From Campylobacteraceae bacterium (GTDB taxonomy: Bacteria > Campylobacterota > Campylobacteria > Campylobacterales > Sulfurovaceae): 13,990 nt of DNA. The notes under the pieces are model-generated. The model saw only the letters and a list, made by a program, of their open reading frames with translations, did no database searches and was not told where the DNA came from. Shown here piece by piece: positions 1 to 6,746 of the stretch (position 1 is its first letter; each line of letters opens with the position of its first letter). The stretch is taken from contig JALUKJ010000092.1 of NCBI GenBank assembly GCA_027056615.1, positions 1-13,990 of the forward strand, written 5' to 3'. The translations under genes were made by a program, and so were the position numbers.

Positions 1-39
1 ATCGTCCTTAGGTTCACAGATGCTCTAACATCAACTTAA
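1..39 (+). CDS. Possible C-terminal tail of TnpB (partial)
   Basis: Frame 1 reads I-V-L-R-F-T-D-A-L-T-S-T and stops at TAA (37-39). Because TnpB genes usually end inside or just before the omega-RNA scaffold, this could be the last 12 codons of tnpB. Frame 2, ending at a TAA at 26-28, is a rival reading. Neither tail carries a diagnostic motif, so the call rests on position alone. Confidence 0.25.
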   Translation: MVLRFTDALTST

Positions 40-178
40 AGAGCCTACACAGAGCTTGGAACTGGAGAAGCATTCCAAGGTGTGATAACACTGTTATCGT
101 AGTTGGCTATTTCTAGCTACTGAGTCTGGTCAATCAAGCCTCTTCCATAACCTTTAAGGTTTGGGAGAGGTTATTGAC
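1..178 (+). ncRNA. Omega-RNA-like scaffold (3' part) of a TnpB element
   Basis: Four consecutive perfect or near-perfect stems are visible on the plus strand: CTTGGAA (55-61) with TTCCAAG (73-79); GATAAC (84-89) with GTTATC (93-98); GTAGTT (99-104) with AGCTAC (115-120), using one G-U pair; and a composite stem of GTCAAT (129-134) with ATTGAC (173-178), CCTCTTCC (139-146) with GGGAGAGG (163-170), and an inner AACCTT/AAGGTT. GCTCT (22-26) can also pair with AGAGC (40-44). Omega RNAs of TnpB systems are made from the right end of the element, and the bases just beyond the end act as guide. By that logic the guide would start near 179 (TATTCTTATACC...). The 5' start of the RNA is outside the window. 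Structure is seen; function is inferred. Confidence 0.55.
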
Positions 179-264
179 TATTCTTATACCTTTGTAACTA
201 TCTACAATCAAAAAGAATCATAACGAAAAAGATTATATTTTATTCTAAAATATCATAACTAAAT

Positions 265-1917
265 TTAAAAAATCTCAAATAAAATCTTTTTAGTTTCTCT
301 TCTCATCTCTAAAGACAACTCTTCTTTATTAGAAAATATAAAAAATGGTACTGAGTTTGCCATTGAAGTCTTTAATCTTTTTCGTAATGTAGATATTTCA
401 TCTATCAGTAACGTTTTTTTGCCATCATAGAGTAAAAAGTTTTTATCTATGCCAATTGACATAGAAACAATACTATAACTATAAAATTCATCATCTTTTC
501 CATACACTTCAATCAGTTTCTCTAAACGTTGTTCTAATTTCTCTCGTTGCTCTTTTGAAATAGAACCAAACTTCTCTCTAAATTTAAAACGCTCATCCGT
601 ACTAAGTCCTAAAATATTATAAAACTCTGAAAGATTTTTCCAATTGGCATTAAAAAGATGTTTTCCAAAGAGTATATCTTCAAAGGCTGACAAATAGTAA
701 CGTTCTTTGTATGTAAGACTAAGTTGATACTTTATCTTAAAATACTCTTTTTTAAAAAGTGAAATTAGCCAATTCTCATCAAGTTGAGAGATAATATCTA
801 ACTGTTTTTCAGGACTCTTCTCACTAGCAAACTTCCACAACATAGCTACTGTTTCATAAACCTTTTTCTCTTTTGGAGCAATGGTTAAAAACTCCTTTGC
901 CAAAAAAGTAATAACTTTTTCAAGTAAGGTATCTAAACGACTAATCTGATGGGTAAAAAAGACCTTTTTATAGAGATTAAAACGACTCTCTAATAGATGT
1001 TCTATATCATATAAACCTGATGTTAAAAAACAGAGTTTAAATGCTTTCTTCTCTTCTACCAAAATTGCCTCACGTGTAATACGTAAAAAGTCCGAGGAGG
1101 TAGAGATATAGCCACTCGCCAAAAGGTCACGATTAATATAGTCAATACGGTCAGCATCAACGGTTGAACTAATATAATAGTGCAAAGTTTTATAGTCAAA
1201 ACCATATCGTGCAACCTCATCAAAAATATCTTTAACTAATATGTAGTAAAGTTTCACCAAAGCTTTATAGGTGTTACTCTGTTCAGAGACTTCATAGTTA
1301 AATAACATATTAAGATATGCATAACCAATGCTCTCATGAAGCACCATCTCACCCGAATTAGTCAAATTAGAATAGAACTCTAAAAACCTTTTCTGCTCTT
1401 TGTTTGGCTTTTTTACTTTAGAAATTGAATCATAAAGTCGTTTAAGAGCATACTCTGTTTGATGAGAAAAAGGTAGATGCCCTACATCGTGTAGTAATCC
1501 TACTAAACGTAATGCTTGAAGTAAAATGAGATAGGTTGTACTCTCTTTCTCCTCTAATGCCAAAGAGAAACTAAGTAACATCTTATCTTCTATCTTTAAG
1601 CTCTTTAAATCTATCTCTAACTTATGCTCTTTAATAATTTTTTTAATAGAGTTCCTTGCCTCTTTTAAAAATTTGCTACGACTCTTAGATGAAGCGTTGA
1701 TAAGTGAATTTTTAAACATATATGAAGCCACATGCATTGTTCCTAACGAATGAATATAACGCTTAGTTGTAATCGATGGAAAAGCAAAGTATGCCAAAGC
1801 ATTTTGAGAGACAAAAAGCAGACGGTTTACTATCTTACTTTGTAAAAACTTCTCTTCTAATCCCGAGTAGGGTATGTGTCCATAGACGGTGTCATTTACT
1901 ATTTTATTTGTTTGCAT
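265..1917 (-). CDS. HD-domain phosphohydrolase, dNTPase (SAMHD1/dGTPase)-like
   Basis: A 550-residue HD-superfamily metal-dependent phosphohydrolase of the COG1078 type, which includes dNTP triphosphohydrolases. The metal ligands are readable in order: H56 in YIHSLGTMH, the H143-D144 pair in GLLHDVGHLPFSH, and D254 in the motif STVDADRIDYINRD. H147, H152 and H194 are the usual additional active-site candidates. The C-terminal half has no motif I recognise. The protein is cytosolic, with no signal peptide or membrane segment. It is transcribed alone, divergent from the dksA-like gene, and ends about 75-85 bases from the IS end on the left. No Shine-Dalgarno sequence precedes the ATG; a TATAAT lies only 6 bases upstream (1924-1929) and another at 1951-1956, so a leaderless or very short leader is possible. 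The substrate is not shown by the sequence; a role in dNTP control or phage restriction would be speculation. Confidence 0.85.
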   Translation of the reverse strand: MQTNKIVNDTVYGHIPYSGLEEKFLQSKIVNRLLFVSQNALAYFAFPSITTKRYIHSLGTMHVASYMFKNSLINASSKSRSKFLKEARNSIKKIIKEHKLEIDLKSLKIEDKMLLSFSLALEEKESTTYLILLQALRLVGLLHDVGHLPFSHQTEYALKRLYDSISKVKKPNKEQKRFLEFYSNLTNSGEMVLHESIGYAYLNMLFNYEVSEQSNTYKALVKLYYILVKDIFDEVARYGFDYKTLHYYISSTVDADRIDYINRDLLASGYISTSSDFLRITREAILVEEKKAFKLCFLTSGLYDIEHLLESRFNLYKKVFFTHQISRLDTLLEKVITFLAKEFLTIAPKEKKVYETVAMLWKFASEKSPEKQLDIISQLDENWLISLFKKEYFKIKYQLSLTYKERYYLSAFEDILFGKHLFNANWKNLSEFYNILGLSTDERFKFREKFGSISKEQREKLEQRLEKLIEVYGKDDEFYSYSIVSMSIGIDKNFLLYDGKKTLLIDEISTLRKRLKTSMANSVPFFIFSNKEELSLEMRRETKKILFEIF

Positions 1918-2040
1918 AAAGGTATTATAACTAAATCTGTTTACTATTTTATTATATTTTTCTTTTAGCTAAATAGTTACAAATTATATCTAAAAACCCC
2001 CAATATTTAGTACTTTAACGTAGTAATCCATTTAAAAATC

Positions 2041-2049
2041 TGATACAAT
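2041..2049 (+). promoter_or_regulatory. Extended -10 promoter of the dksA-like/yebC pair
   Basis: TGATACAAT is an extended -10 box (TG, one base, TACAAT). It would start a transcript near 2056, giving a leader of about 22 bases that includes the AAGGA ribosome site at 2064-2068. No clear -35 box is present, which is normal for sigma-70 promoters of this phylum. Confidence 0.5.
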
Positions 2050-2077
2050 AAAAAATACAAAAAAAGGAATATAAATA

Positions 2078-2413
2078 ATGTTAAAAGAAAAACCAAAAGA
2101 GATTATTAAAGAAAAAATAGAAGAAGAGCTAAAACATTTGGAGATAGAGATTAAAAGTCTTATTGAACAAGCTCAACCAATAACCCCTGACTGTACCCTT
2201 GATGATTTAGGAAGAACAGAAGCAATGACAGAAGTTATGGTTCATGGTAAAATTTTAGAACAAGCAAAACTAAAGCGTACTAGACTAAGAAATGCTCTAT
2301 CTCGTATAGATGACGATATGTTTGGTATATGTGTTGAGTGTGGAGAACCTATTAATATAGAGCGTATTATGGTAAGACCTGAGAGCATACGTTGTGTAAA
2401 ATGTGCTGATTAA
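2078..2413 (+). CDS. DksA/TraR-family C4 zinc-finger protein
   Basis: A 111-residue member of the DksA/TraR family, which bind the secondary channel of RNA polymerase and alter promoter activity, often together with (p)ppGpp. Residues 5-33 and about 46-78 are charged helices that would form the coiled-coil hairpin. The C-terminal zinc finger is complete: C85-x2-C88-x17-C106-x2-C109, in the context GICVECGEPI and IRCVKCAD. The protein is shorter than E. coli DksA (151 residues). The turn between the helices reads CTLDDLGRTEAM instead of the DxxDxA tip of true DksA, so activity like E. coli DksA should not be assumed. AAGGA at 2064-2068, nine bases before ATG, supports the start. yebC follows after 53 bases with its own ribosome site, so co-transcription is likely. 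Confidence 0.88.
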   Translation: MLKEKPKEIIKEKIEEELKHLEIEIKSLIEQAQPITPDCTLDDLGRTEAMTEVMVHGKILEQAKLKRTRLRNALSRIDDDMFGICVECGEPINIERIMVRPESIRCVKCAD

Positions 2414-2466
2414 GGCAACAACAGCTATAATTTCATTAATATTTTTAGAAAATAAAAGGATTATTT

Positions 2467-3204
2467 ATGGGTAGAGCGTTTGAATACCGTAAAGCAGCAA
2501 AAATGAAACGATGGGGAACTATGTCTAAAGTTTTCCCAAAACTTGGAAAAATCATCACCATGGCAGCCAAAGCAGGAAGCCCTGACCCAGATATGAACCC
2601 TAGACTTCGTACAGCTATCTTAACAGCAAAAGCCCAAAATATGCCTAAACACAATATTGAAGCAGCAATTAAAAGGGCTTCAGGAAAAGATGCTGTAGAT
2701 ATTAAAGAGATACACTATGAAGCTAAAGGTCCTTATGGAACACAATTTATTATTGATTGTGCAACAGATAATGGAACTCGTACCGTTGCCAATGTAAAAG
2801 CAGCTCTTGTACGAAACCAAGCAGAGATGTTAACAGCAGGTTCTCTTAACTTTATGTTTACACGAAAGTCGGTCTTTACTTTTGACAAAACAGATGATAT
2901 GGATATTGAAGAGTTAGAACTCGAACTCATAGATGCTGGTCTTGAAGAGATTGAAGAGGATGTTGAACCACAAGAGAATGGTGAAGATAAAGCAATTGTT
3001 CGTGTCTATGGTGATTTTGCTTCTTTTGGTGACTTAAGTAAAGCACTAGAAGAGATGGGAATAGAAGTAACTAAAGGCGAACATCAATATATTGCCAATA
3101 TGCCAATTGACCTAACCGATGAACAGATGGAAGAAGTTGATGTTCTTATTGACCGTTTAGAAGAAGATGAAGATGTTCAAGCTGTTTATACAAATATAAA
3201 CTAA
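2467..3204 (+). CDS. yebC: YebC/PmpR-family (TACO1) translation factor or regulator
   Basis: A full-length YebC-family protein of 245 residues. It begins MGRAFEYRKAAKMKRWGTM, the variant N-terminus seen in the phylum in place of the MAGHSKWANIKHRK form. Family landmarks follow: NPRLRTAILTAKAQNMPKHNIEAAIKRA (about 44-71), the YEAKGPYGTQFIIDCATDNGTRT stretch (about 84-106) and the acidic C-terminal domain (about 140-245). Members have been described as DNA-binding transcriptional regulators and, more recently, as ribosome-acting factors that help translate stalling sequences such as proline runs; which applies here cannot be read from the sequence. AAAGGA at 2455-2460, six bases before ATG, is a strong ribosome site. 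Transcription ends at the hairpin at 3211-3254. Confidence 0.93.
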   Translation: MGRAFEYRKAAKMKRWGTMSKVFPKLGKIITMAAKAGSPDPDMNPRLRTAILTAKAQNMPKHNIEAAIKRASGKDAVDIKEIHYEAKGPYGTQFIIDCATDNGTRTVANVKAALVRNQAEMLTAGSLNFMFTRKSVFTFDKTDDMDIEELELELIDAGLEEIEEDVEPQENGEDKAIVRVYGDFASFGDLSKALEEMGIEVTKGEHQYIANMPIDLTDEQMEEVDVLIDRLEEDEDVQAVYTNIN

Positions 3205-3210
3205 TTTTTT

Positions 3211-3254
3211 AGATAAGGAATAGCCTAAGACTACTTCTTATCTTATTTTTTTTT
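3211..3254 (+). terminator. Rho-independent terminator after yebC
   Basis: AGATAAG (3211-3217) pairs perfectly with CTTATCT (3237-3243). The stem continues inward through G-U, A-T, one mismatch and TAG/CTA, giving about 13 positions with a 7-base loop. A run of nine T (3246-3254) follows on the plus strand. The stem touches the stop codon of the convergent helicase gene; on the minus strand there is no T run, so it is one-directional. Confidence 0.8.
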
Positions 3255-4538
3255 ATCCTCTAATTTTTTCCGTCTATCTCTATCTGCTTTTTTAGCATCA
3301 CGCTTTTTCTTTTGAGCTAAATATGTAAACTTACGTTTTTTATCGTAGTCAATATATCCTTTTTTCTCTCGTAGACTCTTTTTAACAGGACGTTTTTGCC
3401 GTGGTTGTCTATCTGTTAACTCAAAACCCTCATAAATCTCTCGTTTAACATTCATACGTAAATCTTTTTCTATTTTTGAAAAAGCATTATAGTCGTTAAT
3501 AGTCAATAGAGAAATAACAGCCCCTTTATGATTTGCTCGACCTGTTCGCCCTCCTCTATGAGTATATTCATCTGTTTTTTCAGGAATATCATAGTTTAAG
3601 ACAAAAGGAAGCTCTTGAATATCCACCCCACGAGCTGCAATATCAGTCGCTACTAAAACTTGTGTCTTTTCTGCTTTTAACAAAGCCAATGCCTTAGCTC
3701 TCTCTCCTCTAGTTCTATCTCCATGGATAATAGCTGTACGAATCTTTTTAGATTTTAGATACTCAAAAAGTTTATTGGCACTATCTTTGGTATTAGTAAA
3801 GATGAGCAGTCGTTTAATACCCATGTCATTAATTAATTGAACAACCAATTCATCTTTTCTTTTTTTATCAACTTTATAAGCTCTATGGGCAATAACATTT
3901 ACTAAATCACGACGATTACTCACCTCTACAATAGCAGGTTCTCGTAAAAACTCTTTAGCCAAACGTTTAATATTTTGCGAAATAGTTGCTGAGAACATCA
4001 TAATTTGTCTGGGCTTTCCACACTCTTTTAAAATTACTTTTATCTCATTTACAAAGCCTAACTCTAACATAGTATCTGCTTCATCAAGTACAATGGTATT
4101 AACATTGCTAAGATTGACTTTACCATCTCGAATAAAGTCTTGTAGTCGCCCAGGAGTTGCAACCACAATGTCTGCTCCTTTTTTAAGCCGTTCAATCTGA
4201 ATGCTTTTAGGAGTCCCTCCTTGTACCTTTGCGACTCGTAAGTCTAAATGTTTTCCAAACTCCATAAAAGTTCGTGTTACTTGGTCACAAAGTTCAATGG
4301 TTGGAACAATGACCAAGCCACGGATAACTTTGTTCTCCTCTTTAACAATTTTTTGCAGTTTATTTAATATAGGAAGAACATAAGCAACTGTTTTTCCTGT
4401 ACCAGATTTAGAAGCACCTATAATATCTAAGCCCCTCATAGCAATAGGAATTACCTTGTTTTGAATGGCTGTAGCATTTTCAAAAGTAATGGGTTTAATA
4501 ATATTGGGATGTAGATTAAATTTTTGAAAAGCGTTGAT
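3243..4538 (-). CDS. DEAD-box ATP-dependent RNA helicase (RhlE-like), start codon reads ATC
   Basis: A DEAD-box RNA helicase of 431 residues if started at 4538. Motifs in order: Q-motif ATAIQNKVIP (about 22-31), motif I ASKSGTGKT (42-50), Ia PTIELC, GG, TPGRL, motif II DEAD, motif III SAT, motif IV LIFTNT, motif V ATDIAARGVDI, motif VI HRGGRTGRA. A very basic tail (last ~55 residues, rich in K and R) probably holds RNA. The first ATG in frame (4437-4439) would remove the Q-motif and the aromatic residue before it, so it is unlikely to be the true start. Upstream the frame is open to a TAA at 4548-4550 with no ATG, GTG or TTG. The natural position is the ATC at 4536-4538, six bases after AAGGA (4545-4549), giving N-A-F-Q-K-F-N-L-H-P-N-I-I-K-P. 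Either an unusual start codon is used or an ATG has mutated. The RhlE-like call is by overall resemblance. Confidence 0.85.
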   Translation of the reverse strand: MNAFQKFNLHPNIIKPITFENATAIQNKVIPIAMRGLDIIGASKSGTGKTVAYVLPILNKLQKIVKEENKVIRGLVIVPTIELCDQVTRTFMEFGKHLDLRVAKVQGGTPKSIQIERLKKGADIVVATPGRLQDFIRDGKVNLSNVNTIVLDEADTMLELGFVNEIKVILKECGKPRQIMMFSATISQNIKRLAKEFLREPAIVEVSNRRDLVNVIAHRAYKVDKKRKDELVVQLINDMGIKRLLIFTNTKDSANKLFEYLKSKKIRTAIIHGDRTRGERAKALALLKAEKTQVLVATDIAARGVDIQELPFVLNYDIPEKTDEYTHRGGRTGRANHKGAVISLLTINDYNAFSKIEKDLRMNVKREIYEGFELTDRQPRQKRPVKKSLREKKGYIDYDKKRKFTYLAQKKKRDAKKADRDRRKKLEDKKK

Positions 4539-4572
4539 GTGAAATCCTTAGTATATGTAAATCCGTAGTGAA

Positions 4573-4581
4573 ATTATATCA
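4573..4581 (-). promoter_or_regulatory. Extended -10 promoter of the helicase gene
   Basis: On the minus strand TGATATAAT forms an extended -10 box. A transcript would begin near 4566 and carry the AAGGA site (4545-4549) in a leader of about 28 bases. It lies between the hairpin repeat element and the gene, so the helicase can be expressed independently of slyD. It also supports translation starting at 4538 and not at the internal ATG 100 bases further in. Confidence 0.5.
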
Positions 4582-4594
4582 GAAAGTAGAGAAA

Positions 4595-4707
4595 GTTATT
4601 CTCGTTCCCAAGCTCCAGCTTGGGAATGCATATTGGAATAACAACTCTTTTAAAAATTTGTACTCTAATATTGGGTTACGAAGCTGGAGCTTCGTAACCA
4701 GAGTAAC
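4595..4707. repeat. Paired-hairpin (REP/MITE-like) repeat element between slyD and the helicase gene
   Basis: Two perfect palindromes face each other. The left one is TTCCCAAGCT (4605-4614), CC, AGCTTGGGAA (4617-4626). The right one is GGTTACGAAGCT (4674-4685), GG, AGCTTCGTAACC (4688-4699). Read from each end inward, the two arms align over about 30 bases: GTTATTCTCGTT at the left and GTTACTCTGGTT at the right (10 of 12 identical), then the shared core AAGCTCCAGCTT. The differing bases CCC/GGG and ACG/CGT are paired within each hairpin. It looks like a small non-coding element with imperfect terminal inverted repeats. It lies downstream of slyD and could fold in the mRNA to slow decay or stop transcription, but there is no T run typical of a terminator. 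Confidence 0.7.
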
Positions 4708-4722
4708 ATAAAAAGCTAAGGA

Positions 4723-5229
4723 TTAGTGACAACCACAACCTGTACCACAAGAATCAGCAGCTCCACCAACAACTCCTGATGTAATTTCATCAGCAGTTGC
4801 TTCTCTTACTGACTCAACTTTTACAGAGAACATTAAGTCTTTACCTGCTAATGGATGATTAAAGTCAATTGTTACATCTTTATCTGTAAATGATTTAACA
4901 GTTACTTGAACTGTTTGACCATCTTCACCTTGTCCATAAAGAGTAAGTCCCTCTTTAAGCTCAACACCTTCAAATTGTTCTATTGGCAATACTTGAACAG
5001 CTTCATTGTTATATTCACCATAAGCTTCACTAGAAGGGATAAGAAAATCACCCTCTTCAGCTTTTTTCATACCACAAAGTGCTTTTTCAAGACCTGGAAT
5101 AATTTGACCTTTACCCATAATAAACTCTAATGGTTGTGACCCTTTGTTACTGTCAACAATATCTGCTGAACCTGCTTCTTTTACTTCGTATTCAATACCT
5201 ACAACACAATCTGTATCTGTAATTGTCAT
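4723..5229 (-). CDS. slyD: FKBP-type peptidyl-prolyl cis-trans isomerase, SlyD-like
   Basis: A 168-residue SlyD-type FKBP, a cytosolic prolyl isomerase and chaperone that also binds metals such as nickel. The FKBP half-domain at residues 1-70 contains the PLEFIMGKGQIIPGLEKAL signature (33-51). The chaperone insert-in-flap lies at about 75-122, and the SlyD hallmark DFNHPLAGKDL at 122-132 closes the fold. The tail is short and ends D-S-C-G-T-G-C-G-C-H, so C161, C165, C167 and H168 can still bind metal, although the tail is much shorter than the histidine-rich tail of E. coli SlyD. AGGAGA (5234-5239) before the ATG is a strong ribosome site. The gene follows cpoB after 74 bases, the same neighbour as in C. 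jejuni; it may be read through from the Tol operon or use its own promoter (TATGAT at 5260-5265). Confidence 0.93.
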   Translation of the reverse strand: MTITDTDCVVGIEYEVKEAGSADIVDSNKGSQPLEFIMGKGQIIPGLEKALCGMKKAEEGDFLIPSSEAYGEYNNEAVQVLPIEQFEGVELKEGLTLYGQGEDGQTVQVTVKSFTDKDVTIDFNHPLAGKDLMFSVKVESVREATADEITSGVVGGAADSCGTGCGCH

Positions 5230-5303
5230 AGAATCTCCTAATTATATATTTTGTGCAACATCATATCGAAGCAAACTTATTAAACACTTATAATTAGAAA
5301 TAG

Positions 5304-6113
5304 TTAAAGCCGTTTTCGTGCTATTTTAGCTGACCTTGTATTAGGATAGTTGTCAATAACATATTGATAAAACCCTTTTGCTTGTGCTTTTTGACCTGTT
5401 TTTCCTAAAGAGATTGCTGTATGAAGATATAGAACAGACATATAACTTGCTTTATCATAAAGAGATGCACTCTGCTTATAATAAGCAATCGCATCACTGT
5501 AGTTATGAGTATAATAGGCTATTTCACCTAAATAGTAGTTTGATGAAGCAGGTTTATAGTTACGAGCCAATACCTCTTCAAACTTCTCTTTTGAAGCACT
5601 ATAACTTCGTTTTGAAAAAAGTTGAACACCTTTTCTGTAAATATCAGCAGAGTTACTCTCTACAGGAGAACCAAGATTAGAGTTACTTAATGAACTCGTC
5701 ACTGGTCTACTTCCTGCTAACATCTTTTTTACCTCATCCTTTGTGACATAACTATTATTAATTGTGTCTACAGTTTGACTTAGTTGAAGTAATAAAGAGT
5801 ATGTTTCATTATTATCAGAGTTATTTGAGACATTACTATTAACTACTTCTAATTTCTCTTTTAATTCTGTAATTTCTCTATTTTGACCTTCTATAATACT
5901 GGTAAGACCATCTATTTTTCGTTGTTGTTCATTAAGTTTATTAAAAAGTCTCTGCATATTTTTTTTATTATCTAAAATAGCTTTTTCTGTTTGGGTTAAA
6001 CCATAAGGAGAGGCACTATTTATATCTCCTGCCCCATACACCGAAGGTTCATAAGCATACAGAGTTGAAGCTAAGACAACAACTGACATTAAAATTTTTG
6101 TATGTATATTCAT
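5304..6113 (-). CDS. cpoB: Tol-Pal system protein CpoB (YbgF)
   Basis: A 269-residue periplasmic protein. Residues 1-20 are a Sec signal peptide (KILMSVVVLASTLYA, likely cut after about 20). Residues 40-95 are a charged heptad region (AILDNKKNMQRLFNKLNEQQRKIDGL...) that should form the trimeric coiled coil of CpoB. A serine/asparagine-rich linker (about 92-156) leads to TPR-like helices from D157 to the end (DIYRKGVQLFSKRSYSASKEKFEEVL, YYLGEIAYYTHNYSDAIAYYKQ, YPNTRSAKIARKRL). CpoB binds TolA and links Tol-Pal to peptidoglycan synthesis during constriction in E. coli; the same role here is by homology. The gene lies 19 bases after pal, in the usual place at the end of the tol operon. Its ribosome site (AAAGAG) is weak. 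Confidence 0.9.
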   Translation of the reverse strand: MNIHTKILMSVVVLASTLYAYEPSVYGAGDINSASPYGLTQTEKAILDNKKNMQRLFNKLNEQQRKIDGLTSIIEGQNREITELKEKLEVVNSNVSNNSDNNETYSLLLQLSQTVDTINNSYVTKDEVKKMLAGSRPVTSSLSNSNLGSPVESNSADIYRKGVQLFSKRSYSASKEKFEEVLARNYKPASSNYYLGEIAYYTHNYSDAIAYYKQSASLYDKASYMSVLYLHTAISLGKTGQKAQAKGFYQYVIDNYPNTRSAKIARKRL

Positions 6114-6132
6114 ATTTAACTCTTTAAAATTA

Positions 6133-6726
6133 TTATTGAATTATTTTAAATTCAACTCTTCTATTTTTAGCATAACATTCAGAAGAAGTACTAGTTGTAC
6201 ATGCAGGTGAGCTTTCACCCATACTAACTAGAATCATTTGATTAGGATTTAATCCATTAGATTGTAAAGCATCTTTTGCTGCTTTTGCTCGTCTTAGACC
6301 CAATGCATAATTATACTCATCTGTACCTGTAGCATCACAATGACCTTCAATTTTAACTTTTTCACCTGAGGAGAGTCTATTTTTTAAAATTTTAGCATCT
6401 TGTGTTACAGTACCAAGTTGGTCAGGAGTAATATTATATTGGTCAACATCAAAATAGAGTTTTTGAAGTCCACCACCTGTAGCATACATATCTTCATCTA
6501 CACCATAACCACTATTGCCATATTGACCATTTCCACTTCCATAAGGGTCAACATTTTGATAAACTTCTGTTCCTGAAGGAGATACATCTGTTCCATTTTG
6601 ATAGACATCAGTTCCATTTCCAAGAGGAACAGTAGTCGTGCTATCAATAGTATTAAGTTTTTTTTGAACACATCCTGTCATAATCAACATTAATATTGTA
6701 ATAGTTAGTAGTAGCTTTTTTTTCAT
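6133..6726 (-). CDS. pal: Peptidoglycan-associated lipoprotein Pal
   Basis: A 197-residue outer-membrane lipoprotein. The signal peptide ends in the lipobox L-I-M-T-G-C with lipidated C19. Residues 35-85 form a low-complexity linker with near-repeats of GTDVYQNGTDVSP/GTEVYQN followed by Gly/Tyr-rich sequence. The OmpA-like peptidoglycan-binding domain runs from about 88 to 197: YFDVDQYNITPDQ, then GHCDATGTDEYNYALGLRRA with the conserved Asp and Arg that hold diaminopimelate, and a C-terminal AKNRRVEFKI. C176 and C184 lie close enough to form a disulfide. Pal joins TolB and the cell wall. The AAGGAAG site upstream of the ATG supports the start. tolB lies 20 bases upstream and cpoB 19 bases downstream. 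Confidence 0.95.
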   Translation of the reverse strand: MKKKLLLTITILMLIMTGCVQKKLNTIDSTTTVPLGNGTDVYQNGTDVSPSGTEVYQNVDPYGSGNGQYGNSGYGVDEDMYATGGGLQKLYFDVDQYNITPDQLGTVTQDAKILKNRLSSGEKVKIEGHCDATGTDEYNYALGLRRAKAAKDALQSNGLNPNQMILVSMGESSPACTTSTSSECYAKNRRVEFKIIQ

Positions 6727-6746
6727 TTATCTTCCTTGTAGTAAAT

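Larger units (their letters stand above)
1..190 (+). mobile_element. Right end of an IS605/IS607-type (TnpB-carrying) insertion sequence, partial
   Basis: The first ~180 bases hold no complete gene but a dense series of stem-loops ending in a strong composite hairpin (129-178). This is the layout of the right end of TnpB-encoding insertion sequences, where the 3' end of tnpB runs into the omega-RNA scaffold and the element boundary. The end lies at or shortly after 178; a CC dinucleotide at 189-190 is an alternative boundary if the element is IS607-like with a CC/GG core. The body of the element is outside the window, so family assignment is inference from RNA architecture and from the IS607 start at the other end of the window. 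Confidence 0.55.

Noticed and set aside
1..178. tRNA or riboswitch as the explanation of the left-end hairpins
   Set aside because: There is no cloverleaf with acceptor stem and CCA region and no downstream plus-strand gene to control; the next gene is on the other strand.
235..253. ATATTTTA-TTC-TAAAATAT hairpin downstream of the HD gene as a terminator
   Set aside because: The stem is entirely A/T except for none of its pairs being G/C, and only broken T runs follow on the minus strand; too weak to call.
2445..2654. Minus-strand open frame opposite the start of yebC
   Set aside because: It lies wholly opposite a strongly conserved gene, has no ribosome site, and is a shadow of the yebC codons.
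3243..4439. Helicase starting at the internal ATG (4437-4439), 398 residues
   Set aside because: It would begin just before the Walker A motif and lose the Q-motif, while clear homology and a well-placed ribosome site lie upstream at 4538-4549.
4595..4707. A two-repeat CRISPR or a tandem terminator pair
   Set aside because: The two units are inverted relative to each other and differ in their stems, and no T run follows, so a REP/MITE-like element fits better.
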